Part shown: positions 48,839 to 59,763 of the stretch, piece by piece
How the letters are laid out: each line of letters opens with the position of its first letter
How positions within the stretch are numbered: the stretch's first letter is position 1
Assembly: GCA_014706385.1 (NCBI GenBank)
Contig: JACGZH010000003.1
Location: forward strand, 885,501 to 949,500
Origin: Phaffia rhodozyma
Taxonomy: Eukaryota > Basidiomycota > Tremellomycetes > Cystofilobasidiales > Mrakiaceae
Reading direction: 5' to 3'
DNA length: 64,000 bases
The notes under the pieces: model-generated
The model's input: only the letters and a program-made list of their open reading frames with translations
Told to the model about the DNA's origin: nothing
Database searches by the model: none
Position numbers and translations under genes: made by a program

Positions 48839-51280
48839 CTAGACCGCTTCATTCTTGCTTTCCAATCTCTGGATTTCTTGATCTATATCTTCATCACCTA
48901 CATCCGCCCTGCTCTCCTTGCTCTTCTCAACACTTATTCTGGGTTCTTCCTCCTCCTCTTGAGCTGCTACATCTTCAGGCTCCTCTGTCAACGCAGCTGG
49001 TACATCAACCGTCGAAGTCTTCCTTTCAAGCTCCTCCGTTTTATTCTTTTGCTCCTGTGATTGATGTCGATCATCCTCCGTCTTTTTCGGATTCAACTCG
49101 ATCTCCAGTCTTTCTATCCAAACTCTTAGCCCTGCCTGCCCGTCTCTCTCTTCTGATCCCCCCTTGAGAAGATCCCATCTTCCGAGAGCGTCCTTGGTGG
49201 AACCCATTTCTCCTCCGAATAAACCTTCGATCAGCCCGACCTGTAAGAAGGGTCCGAGACCATCAACGAAAGCTCTGCCATACGCTCTCAGAAGTTTCTT
49301 TATCTGGACTTGTTCTTTCTCTGACGGAGCGGCTGAAACACTGGGGTTTCTTCTATGGTTACGGGTTCCTATCGTTGGTGATGTCGTTGAGGATAATGAT
49401 GATGGCAATGGTGTTGACGAATGAGAAGTGGGTGAAAGAGCCGAGGATGATGAAGTGATCCCGACATCAGACAATGCCGTCTCGGAGTACTCTTTTATAA
49501 GTTCTGCCGATCTGTCGAGTGATTTTGCTTGAATTTTGACCAAGGCTTCGAATTGAGAGAGGGGAGCAAAGAACCGGAGAGAGTTCAGAGCGTTGATGTG
49601 TGCATTACAGAGTATGGCAAGGGAGGGGAAGTAAGCGAGGTAGTTCGGCGGAGAATGGATCGAGCCTGTGGTTGGAATGTTATGGCTAGTGGATAGAGTG
49701 GATGATGATGACGACCAGGCTGAAGAGAGATCCAATACTTTGGGAAGATTCTCCATCGAGACCATCCATCCTGTAGGCGATCTACTTGCTTTCAACGAAT
49801 CTCTGATGACGTTCTCTAGACCGAGTTCTGCCTGTGCGAGCGTTTTCTCTGCGTTCGCTAACACGGCCCGTTCAAACGGTTGACAGATGAGAGACCGGAA
49901 ATCGAGTCCGATTCGGGCAAACGACGTAGCGCAGTAGGTGAGTTGGGTGAGCAACGAGGAGAGCGCAGCGGAATCTTCGACCGAGGGAATATATTTGTTT
50001 AGTACGGCGAACAAATCGGCAAGGGATTGTTGAGAGAACGCAAAGAGAACGCTCGGTGGTTCAGAGAAGGGTGCTGAAGAGGCAGATGATGGCGAAGAAG
50101 CGGCGGCGGTAGTAGTGGTTGAAGAGGAGGGAGGTCGAGGGTCGAGAAAGATGGTAGTGAAATGAGAAATGATGTCGTACACATTCTCTCTGAATAAATC
50201 GATGTATCGTCTGACATATCTGACCGGATCCGCTCTCTCCCTTTCAATACCAACGAGTTGAGAACGAAAGTTGCTCTCCCTGCTGGCGAGGAATGCCATC
50301 TGAAGTTCATCTTCTGAAAGGACATCCATTCGCTTGAGAAACCCAACAGACTTGATCAACGCGGGTAGCTTGATAGGCTCCCTCAGCAGGCCCATCAGCT
50401 GTACTGTCATGACGAGCAGCCCCTTTTCGACCTCTCTGCCGACATCAAGTACGATCGGGATGTCTCCGTACCGGTCGACCATCGATTTGGAGTGATCTCC
50501 GAGTTGAAAGGCTTCGTGATAGTATCCATTCCGGACGCAGGTGTCTAACAGCGGCGGAATCTCTAGCAGATCCTGAAGCTTATCGTGATGCTCGAGAACG
50601 AAGCCAGCCTTGCGACGTTCGGCTTGAGTAGCCTTGGTCGAGGTAGCAAAGGCGTGGCATTCTGCCTCTAGTGAGGGAACGAGGTCGAGAAGGGAGTCAA
50701 GTGAGGAGGTGAAGGAGGTGAACGCGGTCGATACGTCTGACGAGCATTGGTGAACAGTAAGGAAGGTGCGATACTCTCGAAAACAGAGAGAAGTAAGCTC
50801 CCCAGAGACGAATGATGATTCTTCCTTGATTAGTGATGGTTCCGAATGGAGGGATTCAAGGGAGAGACTAGGAAGAAATCACGGAAGGAATAATTCAAAA
50901 GGAGTTCGGGTAAGATGGACGTGTCTGTTTCCGTTCGGAAGAGGCTCATCAGGAAGAATGAGGAGTTGTACAAAGCTAGCTCACTTTGAGATCCGTTCTA
51001 GATAGTCATGCGATAGTTTCTACATGTACAGTGATCGAACAGATGAGAGAAAGCAAATATGAAGAAACCATGAACCCTATGTTAGATCTTAAGAAGAGGG
51101 AAAGGGAGAGAACGAAAGAGAAACAGCTTCACTAACCGAGACGAAGAGACCTTCTGGATCCAAGATGTTCTTTGCTCTTGCTTGGTCCTTGAGGAGCTCG
51201 ACCAGACCCGGAATCTGTTCGAGCTCTTCTTGGATGCTAACGAGATCGGATTCAGCTTGGGTTTCCGGCTGGACTTCCAT
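48839..51280 (-). CDS. COG8: Conserved oligomeric Golgi complex subunit 8 (Dor1-like)
   Basis: Starts at the ATG at 51278-51280 (MEVQPETQAESDL). Small exons follow: YLERIS (about 50985-51005) and LSLESLHSEPSLIKEES (about 50820-50870). A long exon then contains GELTSLCFREYRTFLTVHQC (about 50740-50800), AFQLGDHSKSMVDRYGDIPI (about 50450-50510) and REPIKLPALIKSVGFLKRM (about 50330-50390). The C-terminal half is lightly conserved and ends in an acidic Glu-rich tail. The FREYxxFL and DHxxxxxxRYxxIPI landmarks are those of the Dor1/COG8 family. COG tethers intra-Golgi retrograde vesicles, with Cog8 bridging the two lobes. The tail beyond about residue 600 looks disordered and fungal-specific. The N-terminal exon joins are the least certain part. 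Divergent from THO3. Confidence 0.82.
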
Positions 51281-51830
51281 GATGCGGGAGTGGGAGTGAG
51301 TGGGAGAGAGATGTCACTTTCGGCCCGGCCGGGTTTGATCGCCTTCGGCAGCGACATCGCTCATGATCCCCTCGTATACTGCTCAACCCACGCCTGTCAC
51401 TAGTAGGTTGAGAGTTTAAGAACATCCATGCTGAACATTTCTACAAAGAGATCTAGCTCAATCTTGCATCTCTATCTGTTCTTGCGTCTTTGTTTTCTGA
51501 TATAGATCAGCAAGCGATCAATCATCGTATCTAGGTCTTCAGTACCGTCACACCGAGCCAACTTTACGAACGTCCGTCCTTTTTCTGACACACGGACGTC
51601 TCTCTAGATCTAGTGCACTCAAGCCAATCTCCAGTATCATCTTGTGAGTCCTATGTGCATGGTTGAGCGATGCCACAGCATGGTGAGAACGAGCTCAGGA
51701 GTAAGCCTGTGAGATTCGGATTGAAGCGCGTATAACCCTAACTACAGCATATCAAGCTCTTGAGCTCATCCATCCATCCAGACATTGCTTCTTCCATTCT
51801 ATCCCTCACTCTCCTTGTCTTTTCCAGACC
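51281..51830. promoter_or_regulatory. Divergent promoter, COG8 and THO3
   Basis: 550 bases. It contains a telobox on the minus strand (51732-51743) about 90 bases upstream of the THO3 ATG, and the near-palindrome CGGCCCGGCCGGG (about 51320-51332). No gene seen. Confidence 0.5.
51732..51743 (-). promoter_or_regulatory. Telobox AGTTAGGGTTAT (reverse strand)
   Basis: Reads ATAACCCTAACT on the + strand, the exact 12-base complement of the site at 10107-10118. Confidence 0.4.
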
Positions 51831-53716
51831 ATGAACAATCTATCAGCCAGTCCAGCTCAGATCCCGCCGCCTGCTCCTATACCCCTTTCAGTTGTTCAAC
51901 CGAGCCCGTTATCACATACGTATCAATCCAGAGGACTCAAGGTCAGTCTTGTTTCGAGCCTTTCTACTCTCCCTCCGACGCGTCTGTTTCGTTTTGACTG
52001 AAGCTGTTGGATGGTCTCTACACGTCACTAAAGACACCGGATCCATCTTCATGGCCTAAACCGAAACCGATTTTGGGCGGCCACCGGGAGCCGGTCCAGT
52101 GTGTGTCGTGGAGCTTGGACGGACGAAAGTTGGTGTCGAGTAGCACGGGTGGTGATCGAGGTCTCAGAATTTGGGACGCTGGTTCGTCTGGTTCTACCGT
52201 AAGTGAGTTCTATGCTGGTGTTCGTCTTTATGTGCGTTTCCTCTGGGCCGTCGCTTTCTCACGCTGTTCACTCCTAACTTTTGTCTCCAAAAACACATAG
52301 CTGGACCCTAGGCACTCTGACTTGATCCCTTCCCCGCACGCATCGACCGCGCCGATAAGTAAAGTACAATGGAATCCTTACCACCTTACCGAGCTTGTCT
52401 CCTCTGGCAGCACGGGCGATGGCAAACTGTGCTTCTTTGACGCCCGACTCAAGCCGATCAAGCCGCTTTCTACTATCAGTCTACCCACCCCGGCGTTTCA
52501 AATAGATCATCACCCCTCGGGCGACGTGCTCGCAGTGAGCGACATCAAGGAACACGTTTCCTTTTTCGAACGAAGGATGATGGGCAGTCAGAAACCGGTG
52601 GCGACGTTGAACCCGAATTCGAGTTCCGTCGAGGTTGCTCCTCCTCCTCCTCCTCAGCCGGTCGTCCAGAGACCCAGCTGGGAGTCTAGTACGGACAGAA
52701 CGTTCCCTGCTCCTAGCGCCGGAGCTGCTATCGAAATCGTGGGTCTCTTTGTCTTTCGGTCTGTTACCTCTTACTATGAAAGGCTTGCTCAAGACTTAAA
52801 AAAAAAAAACCACGCCATGTAATGTTCAGATCTTTGATATTGGCTTTTCATCATCGGGTCAAGATTTTCTTCTTTGCTCCCGAGGAGGTAAGGTGTATGT
52901 GCGTTCGTGGGCCTCGTTACTCTCTTCCGAGAGTGAATCAGCCAAGGCGCCGACGTACGAATGGAAAGCACAAACGGGAAGTTGCGACTCGATCGGGATC
53001 GAAAAGACCGGCCGATATTTAGCCACAGCGGGGGTGGATGCGATTGTAAATCTGTGGGATGCCGATGATTATGTCGGCCTCAAGAGTTTCGGCGATGTTC
53101 AGTACGTGTCTTCCTGATGTTTTTTTTTTCTTTCTTTTTCTTTTTTTCTTTCCCCTTCTTTTTTCTCGATCTCTGATCTCGTTCTTTGACTTGATGATTC
53201 TTTCTTTTCTTCATTGTACGTCGTCTGCAGAGGCGAAGTCAGACAACTCTCGTTCTCCCAAGACGGAGAGATGCTAGCAGCGGGTGGCGAGGAGAGCGTG
53301 GTCTATATCGTTAGTCATGCTTTCCTTATTCCGATTCATTGAAACCCCCTCCTCCCCCCTAAACACAAGGTCTATTCGGCTGATGCAGTCTACACTCTGT
53401 TCTGTTCATCTCCTTTCCTCTGGATCGCGAGAATAGTTTGGAACGACAGAAAGATCCTTGTTGGCAAAGATTCCTACGGGCGGCGTCACCAACGCTCTTG
53501 CCTGGTCTCCCAAACACGACGTGAGTCTCTTTCTTTTCTTAAGCCTCTGTCTTTTGTCTCTTGCGCTTTTTTCTTCTTCTTCTTTTCTTTTGGTGAAAGG
53601 GTTGTGACATCTCTTTTGACCATGTTTAATGACGGAAACCACCCCTATAGGTTCTCGCCATCGCTTCTACAGAAAGAGCGACGTCCGGAGGGTTCCACAT
53701 TCTCTCTGCTGTCTGA
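51831..53716 (+). CDS. THO3: THO complex subunit THO3/TEX1 (WD40)
   Basis: Starts at the ATG at 51831. Blades: GHREPVQCVSWSLDGRKLVS with GLRIWDAGSSGS (about 52078-52200), ISKVQWNPYHLTELVSSGST (about 52350-52410), FQIDHHPSGDVLAVSDIKEH, then after introns YEWKAQTGSCDSIGIEKTGR with LATAGVDAIVNLWD (about 52955-53065), GEVRQLSFSQDGEMLAAGGE (about 53230-53290), and a last part where reading the third frame through the join at about 53309/53440 gives IFGTTERSLLAKIPTGGVTN and finally LAIASTERATSGGFHILSAV. THO couples Pol II elongation to mRNA export in the nucleus. The Pro-rich insertion VAPPPPPQPVV in one blade is unusual but in frame. About 450 residues, full length. Confidence 0.85.
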
Positions 53717-54029
53717 TTGTCCGAAATATTTTGTAGGAAACAAAACGATGGATAACAGGATCAAGGGGGGGGGGGGGGGGACTATCGATAGATTGGGTTA
53801 TGCGAGTGGATACACGTGATGATGTCATTGATCTAATGTAACTAACCATCTTCACCATCAAGCTCGCTTTACATCTCGTCTATCTCTCTCTCTCTCTCTC
53901 TCTTTTTGTTCCCCACTGTTTCGCAAAGTTTCCCATCGAAAATACAGACAGAAGCCCGTCTACCAAAAGAACAAACGAACAAGCAAAGAAAGCAAAGAAA
54001 TAAACAAAAGAAAGCACACGAGTAACGAG
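53717..54029. other. Tandem intergenic region with G16 and (TC)n tracts
   Basis: Holds the THO3 3' UTR and the macrodomain gene's promoter. It contains a 16-base G run (53765-53780), CACGTG at 53813-53818, a (TC)n tract (about 53883-53903) and an A-rich run up to the ATG. This marks the start of the microsatellite-rich part of the window. Confidence 0.7.
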
Positions 54030-55166
54030 ATGTCTGGCGCGTTGATCTCTGTTTTCAAGGGCGATATAACCAAACTTTCGGTCGATGTCATCGTTCGTTC
54101 TTCATTCTTTCCCTCTTGTCTCCTTTTATGTGACGCTCTGGTCTGGTCGCTGCGAGGAGTGTCGTCTTTTTTTTTCCGGACCGAAGAGATATATACCTTG
54201 TTCTGACTTGTGTGTGTGTGTTGAGAATCGTGTTCCCGGAGGGGGGGATCCAACCAAAACCATAACCAAAACCCAAGGTCAACGCAGCAAACAGATCTCT
54301 CTTGGGAGGAGGTGGCGTGGACGGTGCGATCCACCGGGCGGCCGGTCCTGAGCTCTTGAAGGAATGCAGGTCTCTGGGAGGCTGTCAGACGGGAGAATGC
54401 AAGATGACCGATGGGTACAACGTTTGTGGTTTCTTCTTTCTTCTTTCTCATTTCGTCCAATCGATCACAACCAGGGAATAGATAGAGGCTGACAGAATGA
54501 AAACACGACCTTGTCCTCGGGGCCCAAAAAAAAAAAAAAAGTTGCCGAGTAAACGGATCGCACATACTCCCGGCCCGGTGTATACGTCCTACTCGCCGGC
54601 GGAAGCAGAGAGACTGCTGAGAAACTGCTATGTGAACTGTCTGACCGAGGCCGAACGGGAAGGATGGGGCAGCATTGGGTTTTGTTCGATCTCCACTGGT
54701 GTTTGTACGTCTTGGAATTCTTTTCCTTGTTCATTCGCCATGTTTTGATTGGTTTGTGTGAGCATGTGGTTGTGAGTGAGAGCTACTTTTTGAGAAGCTG
54801 ATATCTTTACGTTTTTTTCTTTTTTAAAACAAAAAAACAAAAAAAAAACAAAAAAAAACCTTGACCTGGACCAAACGGACGATCATGATCATCACAGACG
54901 GCTGCAAGTCCACTCTTCTCTTGATTTGACCTTGCTGTCCGTCTAGATCTTTCCCCCATCCACCGGGGACTAACACGGCTCTTCTTTCTATCTGTCTATG
55001 GTCCTGATCTGATCTGATCTGAATAAACCAAACGAAAACGAAAAAAAAAAACAAAACGAAAAAAAAAGACCCGATCGAACCAGCGACGCACGTCGCTTTC
55101 AAAGCCGTACGGGATTTCCTAGAATCCAAACCCTCGCCTTCGGTTTGTCCCTCGTTTTCATTTTCA

Positions 55167-55198
<32 letters not shown>

Positions 55199-55335
55199 AT
55201 AACCATCTCTCGCCTACTGACAAAACCTACCTACCCACGCGCGCACGACCAAAGATCAAGAAAGTCGTGTTCTGCGTGTTTTCAGAAAAGGACGAAAGAG
55301 TGTACGACTCGATCCGACCGATGTATTTCCCCTAG
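54030..55335 (+). CDS. MacroD-type macrodomain ADP-ribosyl hydrolase
   Basis: Exons: 54030 to about 54092 ([21 protein letters not shown]), then from about 54281 [20 protein letters not shown] to MTDGYN (ending about 54420), then from about 54540 [14 protein letters not shown] to GFCSISTGV (about 54700), then [18 protein letters not shown] (about 55071-55140), and finally [20 protein letters not shown] to the stop at 55335. NAAN and the Gly-rich [14 protein letters not shown] are the ADP-ribose-binding motifs of MacroD1/2 and bacterial YmdB proteins, which remove mono-ADP-ribose or hydrolyse O-acetyl-ADP-ribose. Joining GV-Y to PIEP leaves two residues fewer than the usual VYGFP, so one splice may be misread or a microexon missed. 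Introns end in A-rich rather than pyrimidine-rich sequence. Confidence 0.85.
55153..55199 (+). repeat. TTTTCG hexamer microsatellite in a macrodomain-gene intron
   Basis: About seven units of CATTTT/CGTTTT in the last intron of the macrodomain gene. Confidence 0.9.
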
Positions 55336-56135
55336 CGTTTCTCTCTTGTCCCCCCCCGCGCGCGCGCGCGCTCTGTTTCCGCCTTGTGTCTGTGTGTCCC
55401 TCTGTGCGTGTGATTGTGACTGTGCGCGTTCGTCGCGACCGATGGATGGGTTGCTTTGTATCTTTCGTCTCGTGCGAGGCGAAGAAGAAGAAAAAGAAAA
55501 AGAAAAAGAAAAAGAAAGGAAAGGAAAGAGAGGGGTTTGGATGAATACGTTCGAGGATCAAGAAATATAGGGAAACCTGTCCCTATGGATTGCCAGAAAA
55601 TCGAACGACAGAAAAAAAGAAAAGAAAAGAAAAGAAAAGAAAAGAAAAGAAAAGAAAAGAAAAGAAAAGAAAAGAAAAGAGACAGACGGTGCCTGCTTGT
55701 TGAGCGAACGTCCTCTTTGTTGAGCATCGAGACATTGGATATATGGAATAAGATGGAAATCAAATTAAAAAAAAAATAGTCCGGGTTCGAGGATACGTTC
55801 GGTTGATGGGATGAGAGCCAAACTAAAGGAAGGGAGCTTGCTTGTGCGCATTGAACGAAGGAGAAGCGAAAAAAAAAGAGTGTGAGAGGGGGTATGATGT
55901 AAGAAGGCAACGAAAAGAGAATTGCGAAAAGATATCGTCCAAGGAGGGAAGGATAGGGAGTCAGGGCGAAAAAAGTGAAGAGTGACTCGAGCTATGAGAG
56001 CAAGGGAAAAGCAAGAGTAAGGGAGGTAATGATGATGATATAAAGATAACGAGAAAAAGAGAAGAAAAAAAAAGAAAAGAAAAAAAAAAAGAAAAGGAAA
56101 ATTAAGACCAACACCTTGAACCGATCAAACTAGGT
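55336..56135. other. Convergent, purine-rich low-complexity spacer
   Basis: 800 bases between the macrodomain and chitin deacetylase stops. It contains a short CG alternation (about 55357-55370), AAAAAG repeats (about 55485-55515) and a long AAAAG array. Open frames here are Lys/Arg/Glu or Phe/Ser low complexity and are rejected as genes. Confidence 0.7.
55612..55682 (+). repeat. (AAAAG)n pentanucleotide array
   Basis: About 14 nearly perfect AAAAG/GAAAA units, the longest regular tandem array in the window. Confidence 0.95.
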
Positions 56136-58018
56136 TTAAAGAACGAGAGCGGTGGTTCCGACCAGGGCAACGACGGCGCCGACCAAGCCGGCCGACACGG
56201 AGGTTCCCCAGATGGCACCGGAAACCGGGCCGGACGAAGCTGAGGCAGAGGCAGACGGGGCGGTCGATCTGGTGGAAGATCCAGAGACGGCAGAGGCAGA
56301 AGTCGAGGCCGAGACAGAAGCAGCCGAAGCGGAGGCGGAGCTAGAGGCGACGGCCGAGGTGGTGATGTTCTGGGCGGTCTCCTTGTAGGCCTCGCCGATG
56401 GACCTTCCGTTGCATTCCATGACGGTTTTGAGGCTCAACGTCGGGTTCGTTCGGTTCATGGCCTCGGGAAGGTAGTAGTACACCGCCAGGTTGACCGTCA
56501 CCGCGTGGAGATCGTGCTCGAGGGTGAGGAAGCCCTTTTCGATCTTGGGGATGTTGGTGTCAAGGAAGGTGGTCCACTGGGAGAACGCCTGGGTCGAGTT
56601 GATGAGTCCGGCGGCGACCTCAAAGTCCTGGGTGTCGAAGAGATCGCCTCCGTTGGAGCCGACGCCGGTCCACATGACCGGGGTCAGGTTCATCTGACTG
56701 GCGATCGCTCGGACTCGGTTATCCATATCTCCCTGGGGAGGTCGGAAGGTGAGGGTCTCGACTCCGATGATGTCCTTGATGAGCTGCTTGGTCCATCCTT
56801 TTGTGGCGGTGGTGGGTTTGCGGTTTGCGCAAGAGGACGAGGGGGGATGAGTACGTTTGGACTGGAAGGATAGCTGTGGCGTGGGGCGGAGCATGTGCGC
56901 TGGGGAAGGAGGGAGAAGAAGAGAAAGGGAGAGCAAGAAAAGGGACTAACCGAGCTCGGCAACGATCTCCTCGTTCGTCAACGTGGTCAACGGCATGTGG
57001 GACCAGGTGTGTCCAGCGATTCTGGAGAGGGGAAAAAAAAGAAAAAGAAAAAGAAAAAAAAGAGAGTTTGCGTAGGGGAAGAAGAGAGGACAAAGGATGA
57101 GCGAGCTGAAGCGAGGGCATAATTCTGAGGGCCCGAGACTTACTCGTGTCCTTGCATGTGCTCGTATCGGAGGACGTCCGGTCGGCCCAATGCCCTGGAT
57201 CCGATGACAAAGAAGGTTGCCTTGAGGTTCTTTCCGTCGAGATAATCGATCAGTCCGGGGCTCATGTCGGAAGGTCCTGTGGATGGGAGTGGGAGAGGGT
57301 GTTGGTTTAGTTTGGCATGTCATGGCTTGCTTTGGTTAGTGTTGAGAGGTAAAAGGAAAACTGACCGTCATCAAAGGTGAGACCCCAGGTGTCGTCTTGG
57401 GAACAGTCGACGATATCGGTGCTCGTGGTGCACTGACCGCAACTCCACTGTGGAGGAAGGGGGGGGGGGGGGGGGGGGGGATAGCGTGTAAGTTTGTGTA
57501 ACGAGTCGAGTCGAGGAAGAAGAAGAAGAGAGGACGAGGAAAAAGAAAGAACGAACCCAGCTAAGAGAAGAGAGGCGAGACGAAATGGGAGGATCGCCGG
57601 ATGAGTCAGTCAAGAGGGAAACGAGAGAGAGATGGAAGAGAGGTAGAAGAGAAGTGCGCGCGCTCTTACCATCGAGAGGCATCTGCAGCGGCAGCGGTGT
57701 TGGTGTCGCAGAGAGAGCCAGTGGTGGCGGGCGAGTTGGCGGCGTAGCTGGGGACCTGTGAGGGACAGGGAGTTGGAAGTTGGAGTTAGCTTGAGGAGAG
57801 GGGTGATGCGGAGTGATGATGGGTTGCGACTGACCTTTGTCCAGTCGATAGCGTTGATCCAACCCTGTACCTGGGAGCTGGTGTGAGTGGGGGTGCAAGG
57901 GCAGAGAGGGACAAGGGGGTGCGGGAGAGAAGAAAGCAAGTGCGCGAGGTTATTGACTGGGTTTGACGAGCACGGAGGATTTGGGTAGGGGAAGAGAAGG
58001 GAAGAGAAGGGAAGAAAG

Positions 58019-58066
<48 letters not shown>

Positions 58067-58755
58067 TTTCGAGTCGACGTACGAGTTGGTAGGAGGGATC
58101 TTGTCCCTGTGGGGTGGTTTTTTATATTATTTTTTCAAAGAACAAGAGAAGAGAAAAGCAGAAAGGAAAGAGAGAGACAAAGATGGTGAGCGCGTGTGAG
58201 ATCACACAAGGTAAAGGCACTTTTGTGCGCTTGGCGGATGATGATGATGATGACGGTCACGAACTGTGCGGGATAGGCGCCGGCGGTGTAGGACCCTGTT
58301 TTGATGTGATCGTTTGGGTTGTCAGTTATGGCAGCGTGAAGCGCGGAGAGGTTGGGGCAGGGGAAAGGAAAGAGATGAAGGAGGAGGAAGAGACGGAGGA
58401 GAAGGAGAAGGTAAAGGAGAAGGAAAGCAGCAAAACAAGCAAAAAAGCAAAAGAGAGACAAAGAGAAAGACCGACAGGTAGGAAGAGGAGGTGCACCGCT
58501 CAGAGACGGTTGGGCACCAGCCGTCGGCGTGGCAAACGCGACGGTGATGGTTGACATGCTGGCCGTCAACGAGCTCAACGGGGGAACCTCCGAGGGCATG
58601 ACCGTCGGGGCGGCTGCCACACTGGTGGCGATGGTGGTGCTGGTGGTGGTGATCGCTTGACGGTTGACGATGTTCCGTGGGCTGGAGTGAGCGCTTGCCT
58701 GTGGGAGGACGGCCGAGGCGGCTGCCAGGGTTGTGAGCCAGAGGATGTTGTTCAT
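56136..58755 (-). CDS. GPI-anchored chitin/polysaccharide deacetylase (CE4)
   Basis: Starts at the ATG at 58753-58755 with a signal peptide (MNNILWLTTLAAASAVLPQA). A Ser/Thr-rich stem and tiny exons (GAYPAQF, about 58260; GQDPSYQL, about 58085-58110) precede VQGWINAIDWTKV and WSCGQCTTSTDIVDC. The NodB fold shows motif 1 TFDDGPS (about 57370), motif 2 HTWSH (about 56995), motif 3 RPPQGDMDNR (about 56720-56745) and later TLEHDL (about 56505). It ends with a Ser/Ala-rich stem and hydrophobic tail AGLVGAVVALVGTTALVL, a GPI-attachment signal. It would deacetylate chitin to chitosan at the wall. The metal-binding Asp and His residues are present, but motif 3 has Gln where Tyr is usual (RPPYGD). Introns hold C22 and (CT)n tracts, making this the most microsatellite-laden gene here. 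Confidence 0.88.
57459..57480. repeat. 22-base G/C homopolymer in a CE4 intron
   Basis: G22 on the + strand, so C22 on the coding strand, a few bases before the 3' splice site (CCTCCACAG) of the exon WSCGQC. It may act as the pyrimidine tract. Confidence 0.95.
58024..58062. repeat. (GA)n microsatellite in a CE4 intron
   Basis: About 19 GA units on the + strand, so (CT)n on the coding strand, in another intron of the deacetylase gene. Confidence 0.95.
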
Positions 58756-59763
58756 CGGTAAGGTGCTGGTGGTGGTAGTATTAGCAGTAGCAGTAGTAGT
58801 AGGAATGCGACCAAGAGGGGACAAGAGATCCAACAACGGGGGGGAGGGGGGGGGGGGGGGACGAGAAACTCTAGGGGGGATTTCTGATGGGAACTCTCAA
58901 CAGCACGACGGAGGGAGGAAAGAAAGGAAAGAGAGGAAAGAGAAGGAGAGCGAAAATCGAGTGTTTCTGTGTTTTGGCGGGGCCACAGGCGAGGGGGCAG
59001 AGGCAGAGGCAGAGGCAGAGGCAGAGAGGCACTAGGAGAGGGGGAAGAGAGGCACTAGGAGAGGGGGCAGAGGAGAGCACAGAGCACAGAGCACAGAGAG
59101 AGTGTGCACAGACAACACACGCACACACCCACGCACCCACACACCCATACAGAGAACACAGGACGAGCGCCCACCCACGCCCTCTCACACAGAGCCAGCA
59201 ACCACAGACAGGCACACTGAAAAAGAAACAAACAGGACCTTTTTTTCTTCTTCTTCCCTTTCTTCTCGCTTGGGCCTCTTCCGCTTGGGATGTTCCTTGC
59301 TTGTTGCCCTGGTGCCCTGGTGCAGGGTGTTGTCTCGAGCAGAGCCTTCTCGCCCCAGGCCTTCTCGCCCTCGCTTCACCCTTACGCCCCACGCTTACCC
59401 CCCCGCGCACAAAGCCAAGACAGCACGACGCCATCAGAGCCAAGTGTCGTCTGTCACACCGTCAGCCTGTCAGTGTCCCTCTCTGTGTGCGCGTTGTCCG
59501 TGCTCTGGCTCCCCCGCGTCCCACAGGTCTATAAAAAGAAAGAGCCGACGCCAAGAGAACGCAGGACGCCAAGAGATTGGGTTGGCAAGTTTCATACACA
59601 GCTAACGTAATCAGGCACAAGTTTCCCATTCTAGGTTCTACGTTCCCACGTTCTACATTCCACGTTATACATTCGTTACACATTCCCCCGTTCTATCACG
59701 TGCCCAACAACCCATCCACTCAACCCGCGTAACCAGTCAACCGCCCCCCCCCCCGCCCCCGGT
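58756..59763. promoter_or_regulatory. Promoter region of CE4 gene and 3' region of SCJ1-like gene
   Basis: About 1 kb between two minus-strand genes. It contains G15 at 58846-58860, a GGCAGA hexamer array at about 58996-59028, and two copies of an 18-21-base unit GAGAGGCACTAGGAGAGGGG (about 59025-59045 and 59048-59067). C-rich DNA and CACGTG (59697-59702) lie near the SCJ1 stop. Several open frames overlap here on both strands but all are repeat-driven. Confidence 0.55.
58996..59067. repeat. GGCAGA array plus duplicated GAGAGGCACTAGGAGAGGGG unit
   Basis: Five to six GGCAGA units run into two near-identical copies of a longer unit. A simple slippage-type array upstream of the deacetylase. Confidence 0.85.

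Noticed and set aside
55612..55682. Tandem array considered as CRISPR or minisatellite
   Set aside because: Five-base units without spacers in a eukaryotic genome; an ordinary microsatellite.
55145..55910. Overlapping Lys/Glu-rich and Phe/Ser-rich frames
   Set aside because: Generated by AAAAG and TTTTCG arrays.
58871..59605. Several long overlapping frames on both strands upstream of the deacetylase
   Set aside because: Repeat-driven composition (GGCAGA, CA-rich), no domain, no splice logic. Being open on both strands fits GC-rich low-complexity DNA.
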